A stretch of DNA of 64,000 nt, taken from positions 16,051-80,050 of the IMG/VR virus record IMGVR_UViG_3300025122_005335; one strand, written 5' to 3'. Source of the DNA: a virus. Under the pieces are notes generated by a model that searched no databases, had not been told where the DNA came from, and was given only the letters and a program-made list of their open reading frames with translations. Position numbers and translations under genes: made by a program. Below are positions 15,634 through 23,245 of this stretch, piece by piece (position 1 is the first letter of the stretch; the number at the start of each line of letters is the position of its first letter).

Positions 15634-16119
15634 TTACTTTTTTTCTTGCAAAAGATTTGCAATTTTATTTACTTTAGCTTCTATGTCAGATAATCTGTTA
15701 AAAATATCTTGTGCAGTAGCAGAATTATCAAAATTAAATTCAAATTGATTTGGATCGTGTTGGGTGGTTTCAGCCACGGGTTGAGGTTGGTGTTGTTGGT
15801 GGGGTTGACCCATTTGGGGTTGCATTTGAGGATTACCCACCAAGTTTAGAATATCTCTATCCATCACCTCTTTGTTTATTTGTTTTGCTTTTAACCCTGA
15901 AGACTGTTCAATAATATTTGAGTTTACTTCATTAAGTTCATTATGCATTGCACCGAACATACCCCTAATGGCCATTGCATCCTCCATAGGATTACCCTGA
16001 GAGCTTTCGCTCTCAGGGTTATAATTTGGATCCAACCCAGCGCTATAATTTACATCTGTACGTTTCGGTTGAGCGTGCGGATCCGGACCTTGTCCTACAG
16101 GCTGTTGGGGTTGTTCCAT
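15634..16119 (-). CDS. Gln/Pro-rich hypothetical protein downstream of gp32
   Basis: Unrecognised. 161 residues of low complexity (HQQHQPQPVAETTQ) with a helical middle and a C-terminal coiled coil (DIFNRLSDIEAKVNKIANLL). The start overlaps the gp32 stop (TAATG), so it is translated with SSB and may act at forks. The message carries a perfect GNRA-capped hairpin early in the gene. Confidence 0.7.
   Translation of the reverse strand: MEQPQQPVGQGPDPHAQPKRTDVNYSAGLDPNYNPESESSQGNPMEDAMAIRGMFGAMHNELNEVNSNIIEQSSGLKAKQINKEVMDRDILNLVGNPQMQPQMGQPHQQHQPQPVAETTQHDPNQFEFNFDNSATAQDIFNRLSDIEAKVNKIANLLQEKK
15994..16019 (-). other. Coding-region RNA hairpin with GNRA loop
   Basis: As RNA from the minus strand, an 11-bp perfect stem ACCCTGAGAGC / GCTCTCAGGGT is capped by GAAA. 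It encodes PESESSQG and has no U-tract, so it is not an intrinsic terminator. A processing, stabilising or attenuating role between gp32 and its distal gene is possible. Confidence 0.7.
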
Positions 16120-16976
16120 TATTCGATATTGTCTAAGCTATTCAACAAACTTGCAATATCATCGTCGTCCTCGTCACCGTCATCATCTCCGGTTTTGTCA
16201 GCCGGCTTATCGGGTTCTGGTGCCGTCTCAAGAACTTTTGTTGATGTTTGTTGGGTATTAGCACTTTCATCAGTACTTATACAGAAGAAATGTTCGTTCA
16301 ACAATTCTTTTAGTTCATCATAGCTCTTTACTGTAAAGACTGTTTCAAGGTCTGTCATGGCTTCATACAGTTCTTTTGCCTTTTTAGTGTCAACACCTTC
16401 AACTGCCTTAGGCATCCCAAATTTAGATGATACATATGTTGGGAAATCACCTTGCTTTTCAACTTTGATACGAAAGTCGACACCATTTTTACTTAAATCA
16501 AAGATACGAGGACCTAACTCTTCGGCCTCCTCACCTTGCATAGCTTCCATGACGACTTTATGTAACTGTCTTCCAAAGCGCAACAACTTAATTGTGCCAT
16601 TATTGTCAGGGTTAACTGGGTCATTAATGACATAAACGTTAACTAACCAATTTTCACGCCGTAAAATTGATTTAGCCTTCTCTTTTTCTTCTAGAGTACC
16701 TGTCTTAGTGATGCGATAACGTGTTTCACCAATAGGATCACGTTCACCCCACGTTTGAGGACTGATTTGATTAATGTATTGGCCTGTAGCAAATGAAGTC
16801 CACCCATGTGTATAGTAATGGAAAAATGTTTTGCTTGGGTCTTTTATGTTAGGCAACAAACGCACTGTGTACGTATTACCAACTTCTGTACGCAAAAACT
16901 GAGAACGATTGGAATTCCCTCCGTCCTTAGTCATTTCGGTTTTTATGCTTTCAAATAATGATTTAATATCTGTCAT
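16119..16976 (-). CDS. gp32: Single-stranded DNA-binding protein (gp32-like)
   Basis: Coats ssDNA at forks and recombination intermediates. The core (RSQFLRTEVGNTYTVRLLPN, then FFHYYTHGW and RENWLVNVYVINDP) and the very acidic tail ending DDDDIASLLNSLDNIE match gp32 organisation and length (285 vs 301 aa). The T4 zinc-binding His/Cys set is absent; the only Cys is near the end. It has its own early promoter and, unusually for this genome, a structured leader. Confidence 0.93.
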   Translation of the reverse strand: MTDIKSLFESIKTEMTKDGGNSNRSQFLRTEVGNTYTVRLLPNIKDPSKTFFHYYTHGWTSFATGQYINQISPQTWGERDPIGETRYRITKTGTLEEKEKAKSILRRENWLVNVYVINDPVNPDNNGTIKLLRFGRQLHKVVMEAMQGEEAEELGPRIFDLSKNGVDFRIKVEKQGDFPTYVSSKFGMPKAVEGVDTKKAKELYEAMTDLETVFTVKSYDELKELLNEHFFCISTDESANTQQTSTKVLETAPEPDKPADKTGDDDGDEDDDDIASLLNSLDNIE

Positions 16977-17029
16977 TTTAATTTTTATTAGTTATTTTTA
17001 ATTTTTGTTCGTATGGTAACACTGTTACC
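16977..17029 (-). promoter_or_regulatory. gp32 mRNA leader: hairpin plus A/U-rich tract
   Basis: From the predicted start near 17035 the RNA has a hairpin GGTAAC-AGT-GTTACC (17029-17015), followed by about 35 nt of almost pure A/U to the gp32 ATG. T4 gp32 represses its own translation by nucleating on a folded element and spreading over an unstructured A/U leader. This layout is a simple analogue. Confidence 0.6.
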
Positions 17030-17041
17030 GTTACTTCCATT

Positions 17042-17069
17042 ATTATATATTATCCGACAATAGAATCAA
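17042..17069 (-). promoter_or_regulatory. Early promoter TTGATT-N16-TATAAT of gp32
   Basis: On the minus strand the -35 is at 17069-17064, within the end of the gp59-like gene, and the -10 at 17047-17042. It is the only early promoter found here that lies far (65 nt) from its start codon. Confidence 0.72.
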
Positions 17070-17712
17070 CTTTATTTTTACAGTGATTTACCACTTTTTC
17101 AAAAAATAATTTGGTTTCTTTCTTTTTATTGTAGAATTTTACTCGATGCTGACTAATATCTGCTATAACATCTTTGAGCATGAAATTTAATATATCTTTG
17201 TCATGGCTTTTTAGTTGTTTTTCGAAATTCTCGTACATAAACAGTAGATATATGGAAACATTTCCGGATTTAAGGTGAGAACAGAATATATTCAGGTTAT
17301 CTGTGGGGTTTTCCTTATATGAAACGTAATTATGGAACGTAATCTTGTTTTCTATGCAATATCGGGTTATAAACAATGCGGATTCTTGAAAGAACTGTTT
17401 TGTTTCTTGGGAATTTATATCTTGCTTGTTAAGCTTATTGATATAATCGAAATATAGCTTACATGCCTTTAAAGATGTATAAAATTTTAGATCTAAACTT
17501 GGTTTGTCGGTGTATACTTCATAAGGTGCCTTAAAAAACGTCTCTACGTTTATGTGATTATGCTTATTAAAAAACTGAGCAAGTTTTTTGCAAAACATTT
17601 GTTTGTCTTCAGTAAGATTTTCGAAATTGTTCCTAAATTTGTATGGTTTATTTTGTATTACTCTAGAAACTTTAAGGTGTATATTGTAAATTAGCTTTTC
17701 AAATTCAGTCAC
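17050..17712 (-). CDS. gp59: Helicase loader (gp59-like)
   Basis: 220 residues, all helical, Lys/Asn-rich, directly upstream of gp32 as in T4 (217 aa). The segment NLNIFCSHLKSGNVSIYLLF matches the T4 gp59 pattern of a buried helix, short turn and FETF-like helix. It would load gp41 onto gp32-coated DNA. The GTG start at 17712 is supported by a -10 box 6 nt upstream. Position and helix pattern carry the call. Confidence 0.68.
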   Translation of the reverse strand: MTEFEKLIYNIHLKVSRVIQNKPYKFRNNFENLTEDKQMFCKKLAQFFNKHNHINVETFFKAPYEVYTDKPSLDLKFYTSLKACKLYFDYINKLNKQDINSQETKQFFQESALFITRYCIENKITFHNYVSYKENPTDNLNIFCSHLKSGNVSIYLLFMYENFEKQLKSHDKDILNFMLKDVIADISQHRVKFYNKKKETKLFFEKVVNHCKNKVDSIVG

Positions 17713-17718
17713 CTACTC

Positions 17719-17745
17719 ATTATAACACATTTCTCACATAATCAA
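17719..17745 (-). promoter_or_regulatory. Early promoter TTGATT-N15-TATAAT of gp59-like gene
   Basis: On the minus strand the -10 is at 17724-17719, 6 nt before the GTG at 17712. The best -35 gives a 15-nt spacer, the only departure from 16 among the early promoters found. Confidence 0.55.
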
Positions 17746-18027
17746 TTTCTTTTTGTTGCTGTTTATGTATTTCATAATGTATTTACTTTTATGAAGTGAC
17801 GGATCATAGTGTAAAAACAGCCGTACCATTTCAAAATCAGTGTCAACGTCTATTATTTCCTTAAACAACGTACGTAATTTAGAGTCTTTTAATAAAAGAA
17901 TAAAGATATTGGGTAAATTTACTTTTTTGTTGTTAATTATGGAAATAAAAGAACAGAACCCCATAAAAGCATGGGCCGTTTCTTTACTTCTTGTCGATTC
18001 TACGGGATTGTGGTCTTCGTTTTTCAT
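17734..18027 (-). CDS. Hypothetical protein, 97 aa
   Basis: Unrecognised helical protein between the DHH phosphoesterase and the gp59-like gene. T4 has gp33 at the comparable position, but no clamp-binding C-terminus is present (it ends YINSNKKKLIM). It overlaps the DHH gene by 4 nt (ATGA), showing translational coupling. Confidence 0.65.
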   Translation of the reverse strand: MKNEDHNPVESTRSKETAHAFMGFCSFISIINNKKVNLPNIFILLLKDSKLRTLFKEIIDVDTDFEMVRLFLHYDPSLHKSKYIMKYINSNKKKLIM

Positions 18028-18926
18028 AGTCCCGCTGGTTTAAACAGTTTTGTAAACTTTAAAAGTGTTTCGTTTATTTTTCCTCCTGCTGAGTCGGTAT
18101 GACCACCACCATTACAAAGCTTTGATGCTAATTTGTTTAAATTTGTTTTTTCGCCAGGTTTTTTCCTAAAACTGACTGATTTTGATTTACAATTAATGAT
18201 AAACACAATATCAGCCTTGTGGATTTTCAGTAACCCCGATGCTACTTCGTTAATATTATGGTCACACATACAAGATATAACCTTTTTCTGGTTTCCATCA
18301 ATATTTGTTGTTAGTGTAAATACGTCACATTCTTGTAAAAACGATTTTATTTTTCGATTTGCAAGAGTAATCATGTTTTTCTGAAACAATGTAAACTCTT
18401 TGAACCCTTCTTTAAACTCTTCAACAAACTTCTGCACTCTATTACCTGTATAACTCCACAAAACTTGATTAAGCCCAATACTTTCTTTTAAAGCTAACTT
18501 ATATGAATCGTAATCATTTACTAGCTCAATTAATTTAGCTTTTTGTTTGTTTAATTTGGAACTTGTACTTTTGTCCTTACAAAGAAGGTGTTTTAATACT
18601 AACTTTGTAGTAGAAGGGTAGTTACTATCTAATATTAATTGTGGTTTTCCAAAGTTAACATAGCTGTCTTTACCATTATGGTGGTCAATAACAATAATAT
18701 TTTTGTAATTAAGTATGTCACTGTGTTCACTTACATTTAAATCACAAATATATATGTTATCGTATTCGGAAATTTTATTATTGGTTAAAAAATTTAGAAA
18801 ATCTTCTCTAAAGTTTTTGTGTGTAGTTGTCTTATAGGGGGATTCACCTAATAACCACCCCAACACCATTAAACTACCCACACCGTCTAAATCCGAATCA
18901 GTAAATACGTAATTTTTACTGTTCAT
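18024..18926 (-). CDS. DHH/DHHA1-family phosphoesterase
   Basis: 300 residues. Motif I is FTDSDLDGVGSLM (residues 8-20), motif II CDLNVSE, motif III IDHHNG with D81-H82-H83, and the DHHA1 part ends with GGGHTDSAGG. The family includes RecJ exonuclease and NrnA-type nanoRNases. Its size fits an NrnA-like enzyme that degrades short oligonucleotides. Location between gp41 and gp59 genes suggests work on replication products such as primers or nucleotide recycling. Confidence 0.85.
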   Translation of the reverse strand: MNSKNYVFTDSDLDGVGSLMVLGWLLGESPYKTTTHKNFREDFLNFLTNNKISEYDNIYICDLNVSEHSDILNYKNIIVIDHHNGKDSYVNFGKPQLILDSNYPSTTKLVLKHLLCKDKSTSSKLNKQKAKLIELVNDYDSYKLALKESIGLNQVLWSYTGNRVQKFVEEFKEGFKEFTLFQKNMITLANRKIKSFLQECDVFTLTTNIDGNQKKVISCMCDHNINEVASGLLKIHKADIVFIINCKSKSVSFRKKPGEKTNLNKLASKLCNGGGHTDSAGGKINETLLKFTKLFKPAGL

Positions 18927-18956
18927 TGTTAATAATTAGTAAATTTTTCATCATTC

Positions 18957-20288
18957 TCAACTATTTGCTAAGGCTTCTATTGAATTCATTACATCTTGAG
19001 TTGAATTGTTTATGTCACCTTGATCACCGTCTGTTATAGTTAGTGTTGGGTAGTGTATACTTAGTTCGGTGGCACCATAGTTAGCTCCAAACCGGTTTTT
19101 CATAACACCAAGCCTAATTTGATCTAACCCCCTATCTTCTTCATCTTGATAAATAGAAAATATTGCATCTGCAGTCATGGCGAGCCCCATACTTTCACCT
19201 ATTGTGTCTAATCCCGGGTCTTGAGTATCATATCCCGACCTATTTAACTGTGTGGCAGTAATAATAGGGCAGTTATGGGTATAAGATAACGCTCTAACTT
19301 GTTCAGTAGCATATTTTACCCTTTCATAACTATTATTACCAATTGGTGAGTGCATTAGGTTAACATAATCAAGAACAAAAGCATCAATTTTAATTCCTTT
19401 CTGTTTTACCTTTTTCATAAATGCTCCCAACTGTGAAGCTGTAATGGTACTAGGTGGAAATTCTTTAATCAAAATTTTACCCTTAGGGTTTGATGTAACT
19501 TGTTCTTTTAACTTGTTTCTTAGTTCAGGAATTTCTAGTCTTAAGCTGTTTATTTCAATTCCTGTTAAATTACCAGCTAACCGTCTAGCATACATGAATT
19601 CACTCATTTCTAGTGATACTACTAACACCGTTTTTCCTTGTTTTGCTATGTTTACTGCTATGTTACCCAAAAAAACCGATTTACCGACATTAGTTTCACC
19701 TGCGAACACATATATTGCTCTACCATTTTCTAGGAATCCCCCATCTAACTTATCATCTACCCACCCCCACCCGGAAGATATCGTGGGTTCTTCAATTTGG
19801 AGATTATCAATTAACTTTTCGTGGTCTAAAATAAGGTCTAGACCTAAATCTACTGATAAATTTATACCACAACACTGTTCAAACTTGTCAAATATAATAG
19901 TAGGCTCTACTTTACCTTTACTACAGTCATCCGCTACTTCAAGCATTGTATGATACACGGCTTTTTCTTTTAGAAACCGTTCTGTATTAGCATACAATTC
20001 ATCTTCATTATAATTTTTATCTAATTTTTCAATTTTTAGTAGCGTTTCTTTTAAGTTTACTTTTAGTTCTTGTGTAATACAATAAGAAGCAATTTCTGTA
20101 GCAGAAGGAATAGTTTGTCTCTTAATAAAAAACGCTTTTATAATGCTAATAATGCTTTTAAAGTGTTTATTAGTAAAATATACTGGTTGAATATGGTCTA
20201 TTATTGATCCCAAATATCTAGAATCAGTAAAACTTTTATACAATACTACATTCTCATAGTAATCTAAATCTAACGATTTGTCCGACAT
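18957..20288 (-). CDS. gp41: Replicative DNA helicase (gp41, DnaB-like)
   Basis: Hexameric 5'-3' helicase of the fork. Walker A GETNVGKS is at residues 197-204, Walker B IDAFVLDYVNLM near 310, and the DnaB arginine-finger region MKNRFGANYG lies near the C-terminus. Length 443 is slightly below T4 gp41 (475). It is the first gene of the unit reading gp41, DHH, hypothetical, gp59-like, and has an early promoter 7 nt upstream. Confidence 0.95.
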   Translation of the reverse strand: MSDKSLDLDYYENVVLYKSFTDSRYLGSIIDHIQPVYFTNKHFKSIISIIKAFFIKRQTIPSATEIASYCITQELKVNLKETLLKIEKLDKNYNEDELYANTERFLKEKAVYHTMLEVADDCSKGKVEPTIIFDKFEQCCGINLSVDLGLDLILDHEKLIDNLQIEEPTISSGWGWVDDKLDGGFLENGRAIYVFAGETNVGKSVFLGNIAVNIAKQGKTVLVVSLEMSEFMYARRLAGNLTGIEINSLRLEIPELRNKLKEQVTSNPKGKILIKEFPPSTITASQLGAFMKKVKQKGIKIDAFVLDYVNLMHSPIGNNSYERVKYATEQVRALSYTHNCPIITATQLNRSGYDTQDPGLDTIGESMGLAMTADAIFSIYQDEEDRGLDQIRLGVMKNRFGANYGATELSIHYPTLTITDGDQGDINNSTQDVMNSIEALANS

Positions 20289-20295
20289 ATAAACC

Positions 20296-20323
20296 AGTAT
20301 AGACTATATACTTGAATGATCAA
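20296..20323 (-). promoter_or_regulatory. Early promoter TTGATC-N16-TATACT of gp41
   Basis: On the minus strand the -35 is at 20323-20318 and the -10 at 20301-20296, 7 nt before the gp41 ATG. It overlaps the end of the upstream epimerase gene. Confidence 0.72.
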
Positions 20324-21386
20324 CAAGCGATTCTTGGTTGATTTGATCCCAAATCCAATCGTACGTCTGTTGTATGCCTTTAATAAGAGGATAGTGTGGT
20401 GACCAATCGAGTTTTTCTTGAATAAGTTTGTTGTCACTATTTCTGCCTCTTACTCCTAGTGGCCCTTCAATATATTTTCTACCTAATTTTTTACCGGCTA
20501 CGGTTTCTGCAGTTTCTACTAATGCGTTAATAGTCACCATTTCATCTGATCCTAAATTTACTGGACCTGACCAGTCTGACTCCATCAATTTTCTTATACC
20601 ATTAATACATTCATCTATATATAGAAAGGAACGTGTTTGTGTACCGTCACCCCATATTTCGATATCTTCGCCTTCTTTGGCTAACGCCACTTTTCTGCAA
20701 ATAGCAGCTGGAGCTTTTTCTCTACCACCTTTCCACGTACCTTTAGGACCATAAATGTTATGAAATCTAGCAATACGAACAGGTATATTGTAATTTCGTT
20801 CATATGCTAGATAGAGCCTTTCGGAAAATAACTTCTCCCAACCGTATTCGCTATCAGGTGCAGCAGGGTATGCTGAACTTTCTTCACAATTAGGATTATC
20901 AGCATCTAATTGATTGTGTTCAGGGTACATACATGCAGAACTGCTATAAAAAATCTTAGTTGTTACCTGTTCATATGGCATAACTCGAGAATCATTATAC
21001 CAGGGGGTTTTAACAAATTGGTTAAGCCGGTTGATTGCATCTAGGATATGTAAATTAATAGTTGCTGAGTTTCTCATAACGTTTGCATCATGCTCACCGG
21101 TAAAAATATACCCGGCACCACCCATATCAGCAGCTAGCTGATATATTTCATCAAATTGCCCTTGATATTGTTTCGGTACTGTACCATAATAGCTCCCTGT
21201 TCTAATACATCTTTCAACTATATCTTTTTCTGTTAAATCCCCTGTAATAAATTCATCGGCTTCTGATTTTCCGTAATCTGGGTGTTTAAGATCTACACCA
21301 CGTACCCAATAACCTTCTTTTTTAAGCCTACTTACAAGATGGTTACCAATAAACCCACCTGCTCCACATACTAAAGCTGTCTTCAT
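20304..21386 (-). CDS. Sugar-nucleotide epimerase, GDP-mannose 3,5-epimerase-like
   Basis: 360-residue extended SDR with CGAGGFIGNHL at 7-17, QLAADMGGAGYIFTGEH, FYSSSACMYPE and the YGWEK catalytic motif. The MGG-x-GYI and SSSACMYPE strings are characteristic of GDP-mannose 3,5-epimerases. It would supply an L-sugar donor (GDP-L-galactose or GDP-L-gulose) for glycan building. It has its own early promoter and sits alone between the methyltransferase-like gene and gp41. Confidence 0.85.
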   Translation of the reverse strand: MKTALVCGAGGFIGNHLVSRLKKEGYWVRGVDLKHPDYGKSEADEFITGDLTEKDIVERCIRTGSYYGTVPKQYQGQFDEIYQLAADMGGAGYIFTGEHDANVMRNSATINLHILDAINRLNQFVKTPWYNDSRVMPYEQVTTKIFYSSSACMYPEHNQLDADNPNCEESSAYPAAPDSEYGWEKLFSERLYLAYERNYNIPVRIARFHNIYGPKGTWKGGREKAPAAICRKVALAKEGEDIEIWGDGTQTRSFLYIDECINGIRKLMESDWSGPVNLGSDEMVTINALVETAETVAGKKLGRKYIEGPLGVRGRNSDNKLIQEKLDWSPHYPLIKGIQQTYDWIWDQINQESLVDHSSI

Positions 21387-21392
21387 ACAACT

Positions 21393-21420
21393 ATTATATT
21401 ATTTTAAATTTAGATATCAA
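21393..21420 (-). promoter_or_regulatory. Early promoter TTGATA-N16-TATAAT
   Basis: On the minus strand the -35 is at 21420-21415 and the -10 at 21398-21393, 6 nt before the epimerase ATG at 21386. The -35 overlaps the end of the upstream gene. Confidence 0.8.
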
Positions 21421-21980
21421 CTAAATTTTGTAGAAGCAATCATTACATGATCAGGAGTAGCAGTAGATATAAATTCAAATTTATAATCTGGGTTTATATC
21501 TTTTAATTTATTTTTAACAAGTGGTATTTCAGAAGCTCGTAGAAATGTTGGTATATCATCCATAATAATTGTACTTGTTTTATTTTTAAATAACGTTTTT
21601 ATAAGATCTAATTCTTCATTTAAAGGTATACCACCACCTTCGTCATGTGCATCGAGCCAAAAAGTAGCATCGGTATCAATTTTAGGTAGTAATTTTGTTA
21701 AAAATTGTACTGAACTACACTTATAAATCTCAACACACTCGGGTTTAACAATTTTATCATTATCAACCATTTCACTAATGAGATTGCTACAATAATCTAC
21801 CCTATATCCAAATATATCACATGAATAAAGTTTTGTATAACCAGCATTAATAGCGCTAGTTAAACCAATACCTTTGTGACACCCTGTCTCTATAAAAGTG
21901 TTGCTTTCAGATTTATATTTTTTAAAAAAATCAAATTGTTTTTTGTTATTATCCTCTAATGTTTCTCTATAATCGTTCAT
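21417..21980 (-). CDS. Class I methyltransferase-like protein
   Basis: The start at 21980 (MNDYRETLED) leaves 1 nt after the upstream stop; an ATG at 22016 would overlap it. SNTFIETGCHKGIGLTSA matches SAM motif I, and TFWLDAHDEGGG supplies the acidic downstream motif seen in FkbM/TylF-like O-methyltransferases. It is coupled to the class II amidotransferase gene. Substrate is unknown; a sugar or small metabolite is most likely. Confidence 0.68.
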   Translation of the reverse strand: MNDYRETLEDNNKKQFDFFKKYKSESNTFIETGCHKGIGLTSAINAGYTKLYSCDIFGYRVDYCSNLISEMVDNDKIVKPECVEIYKCSSVQFLTKLLPKIDTDATFWLDAHDEGGGIPLNEELDLIKTLFKNKTSTIIMDDIPTFLRASEIPLVKNKLKDINPDYKFEFISTATPDHVMIASTKFS

Positions 21981-21981
21981 A

Positions 21982-22656
21982 TTAATTAAAAATTGCAAAG
22001 GGGTTACTATCTTCAAATTTTACTATTTCAATAACCCCATATCCTGGATTATGTTTACTAGCATATCTTTCAAAGAACATTTGATATGCCCACCCATCAA
22101 GTAGTGGTTTGCTACCTTCAAATTGTACAGATGAAAATGTGTCTCCTTTTGTAAATAATGTACTGCCGTTTTTGGTTAAAAAAAGCTTACTATTTTCTTC
22201 ATCCCATACCCAACATGCATGAGTCCCCTTAAATGCTGAAAATGTTTCATAAAATATTTCATGATCTTCTTCAGGTGGAATCGGTAATAGGTCTAATTGT
22301 TCCATATATGCTGCTATATATGAACTATCTACTTCTTTGGTATCTGTTGATTCTACCACTTCTGTATAATTCGTAAGAACCCCATTGTGAGCAACATACC
22401 ACCTACCATAATGAAATGGATGTGAAGTATTTTCACTATATTTTCTAACTGAGTTAGTTGGAGCTTGATCATGTGCAAGATAATAATCCCAATCTTCTTG
22501 ATATAGTAAGTCTAAATCTACTAATTTGTTTTTAAAAACAAATATATCATGATTTTTTATACCGCAAAAGCTGAAAGCAAACCCACCTCGATCTTTATTG
22601 AGTTCATATAATTTAATAAATTCTTCTCGAGATGCTGTACCATAAATTGCGCACAT
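21982..22656 (-). CDS. Class II glutamine amidotransferase, stand-alone
   Basis: 224 residues starting MCAIYG, so Cys2 would be the N-terminal nucleophile after Met removal. KDRGGFAFSFCG and AHNGVLTNYTE are the Ntn-hydrolase glutaminase motifs. No synthase domain is attached, so the ammonia acceptor must be on another protein. Possible partners are the phage QueC (archaeosine-type chemistry, as in Gat-QueC fusions) or an amino-sugar pathway. It has an early promoter that interleaves with an opposing late promoter. Confidence 0.82.
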   Translation of the reverse strand: MCAIYGTASREEFIKLYELNKDRGGFAFSFCGIKNHDIFVFKNKLVDLDLLYQEDWDYYLAHDQAPTNSVRKYSENTSHPFHYGRWYVAHNGVLTNYTEVVESTDTKEVDSSYIAAYMEQLDLLPIPPEEDHEIFYETFSAFKGTHACWVWDEENSKLFLTKNGSTLFTKGDTFSSVQFEGSKPLLDGWAYQMFFERYASKHNPGYGVIEIVKFEDSNPFAIFN

Positions 22657-22664
22657 ATGTTTAT

Positions 22665-22692
22665 ATTATATAGTATTGAATAAATATTTCAA
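22665..22692 (-). promoter_or_regulatory. Early promoter TTGAAA-N16-TATAAT of amidotransferase
   Basis: On the minus strand the -35 is at 22692-22687 and the -10 at 22670-22665, 8 nt before the ATG at 22656. Its spacer contains the plus-strand late box at 22680-22686. Confidence 0.82.
22680..22686 (+). promoter_or_regulatory. Late promoter box (GAATAAATA) inside an early promoter
   Basis: The box ends 7 nt before the ATG at 22694 and lies entirely in the spacer of the opposing early promoter. Early and late polymerases cannot bind both at once. Confidence 0.72.
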
Positions 22693-22693
22693 T

Positions 22694-23245
22694 ATGAAAG
22701 ATCAGGATACCCAATTTCTTTATGAATCTTATCAAAAAACAATAATAGAAGGTCGGAAAAAACAATTTACAGATAGGGTAAGAAAAACCTTGGTAGATCC
22801 GGATACTGGTGAAGAAAGAAAAGAGTCTTATTATGAAATGATGATGAGGATAAAGGGTATCCGAGGTGGTGGTGGAGCAAGAAGTAGAGCTACTAGATTC
22901 AAAAAAGCAGTATCTAAAGATAAAGTTGCTTTAGGAAAACGTAAATTTAAGGTTGCAGACAAGGCTTACGAAACACCATTAAAAGGTTTACAAAAAAATG
23001 TAGTAAGTTTTGTAGAGATTAGGCCCTCTACTGCAAAAGAAATTTTAGATTTTTTATCAAAAATAGAAGATAAAAAAGAAGCAGAGAGAGTTCTAAAAGA
23101 TATGATCTTAGACGGGTTTTTAGATGAAGTTTTTAAAGATGAAGAAGCCCCAGAACCTGAAGTGGATCCTGATAAATTAGGTGAAATTGAAGCGTTTCAT
23201 GATCCTGCTGGCCCTGAAGCCGTTGATGATTTAGAAGATTATTGA
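22694..23245 (+). CDS. Late protein with capsid-targeting-like leader, isolated among early genes
   Basis: The start is ATG 22694; an upstream ATG at 22676 precedes the late box and would not be transcribed from it. The leader MKDQDTQFLYESYQK is nearly the same as MKNKDTQLIWEAYDK of the unrelated protein at 50249-50986, and L-Y-E-S fits a gp21-type cut. A basic, Gly/Arg-rich part (RGGGGARSRATRFKKA) precedes a helical domain (IRPSTAKEILDFLSKIEDK) and an acidic tail. Probably a DNA-binding virion protein. Confidence 0.78.
   Translation: MKDQDTQFLYESYQKTIIEGRKKQFTDRVRKTLVDPDTGEERKESYYEMMMRIKGIRGGGGARSRATRFKKAVSKDKVALGKRKFKVADKAYETPLKGLQKNVVSFVEIRPSTAKEILDFLSKIEDKKEAERVLKDMILDGFLDEVFKDEEAPEPEVDPDKLGEIEAFHDPAGPEAVDDLEDY

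Noticed and set aside
17734-18027. Candidate gp33 by position next to the gp59-like gene
   Set aside because: Position matches T4, but the C-terminus and sequence do not.
19444-19953. A 169-residue plus-strand frame antisense to gp41
   Set aside because: It is a shadow of the helicase; no homology or signals.
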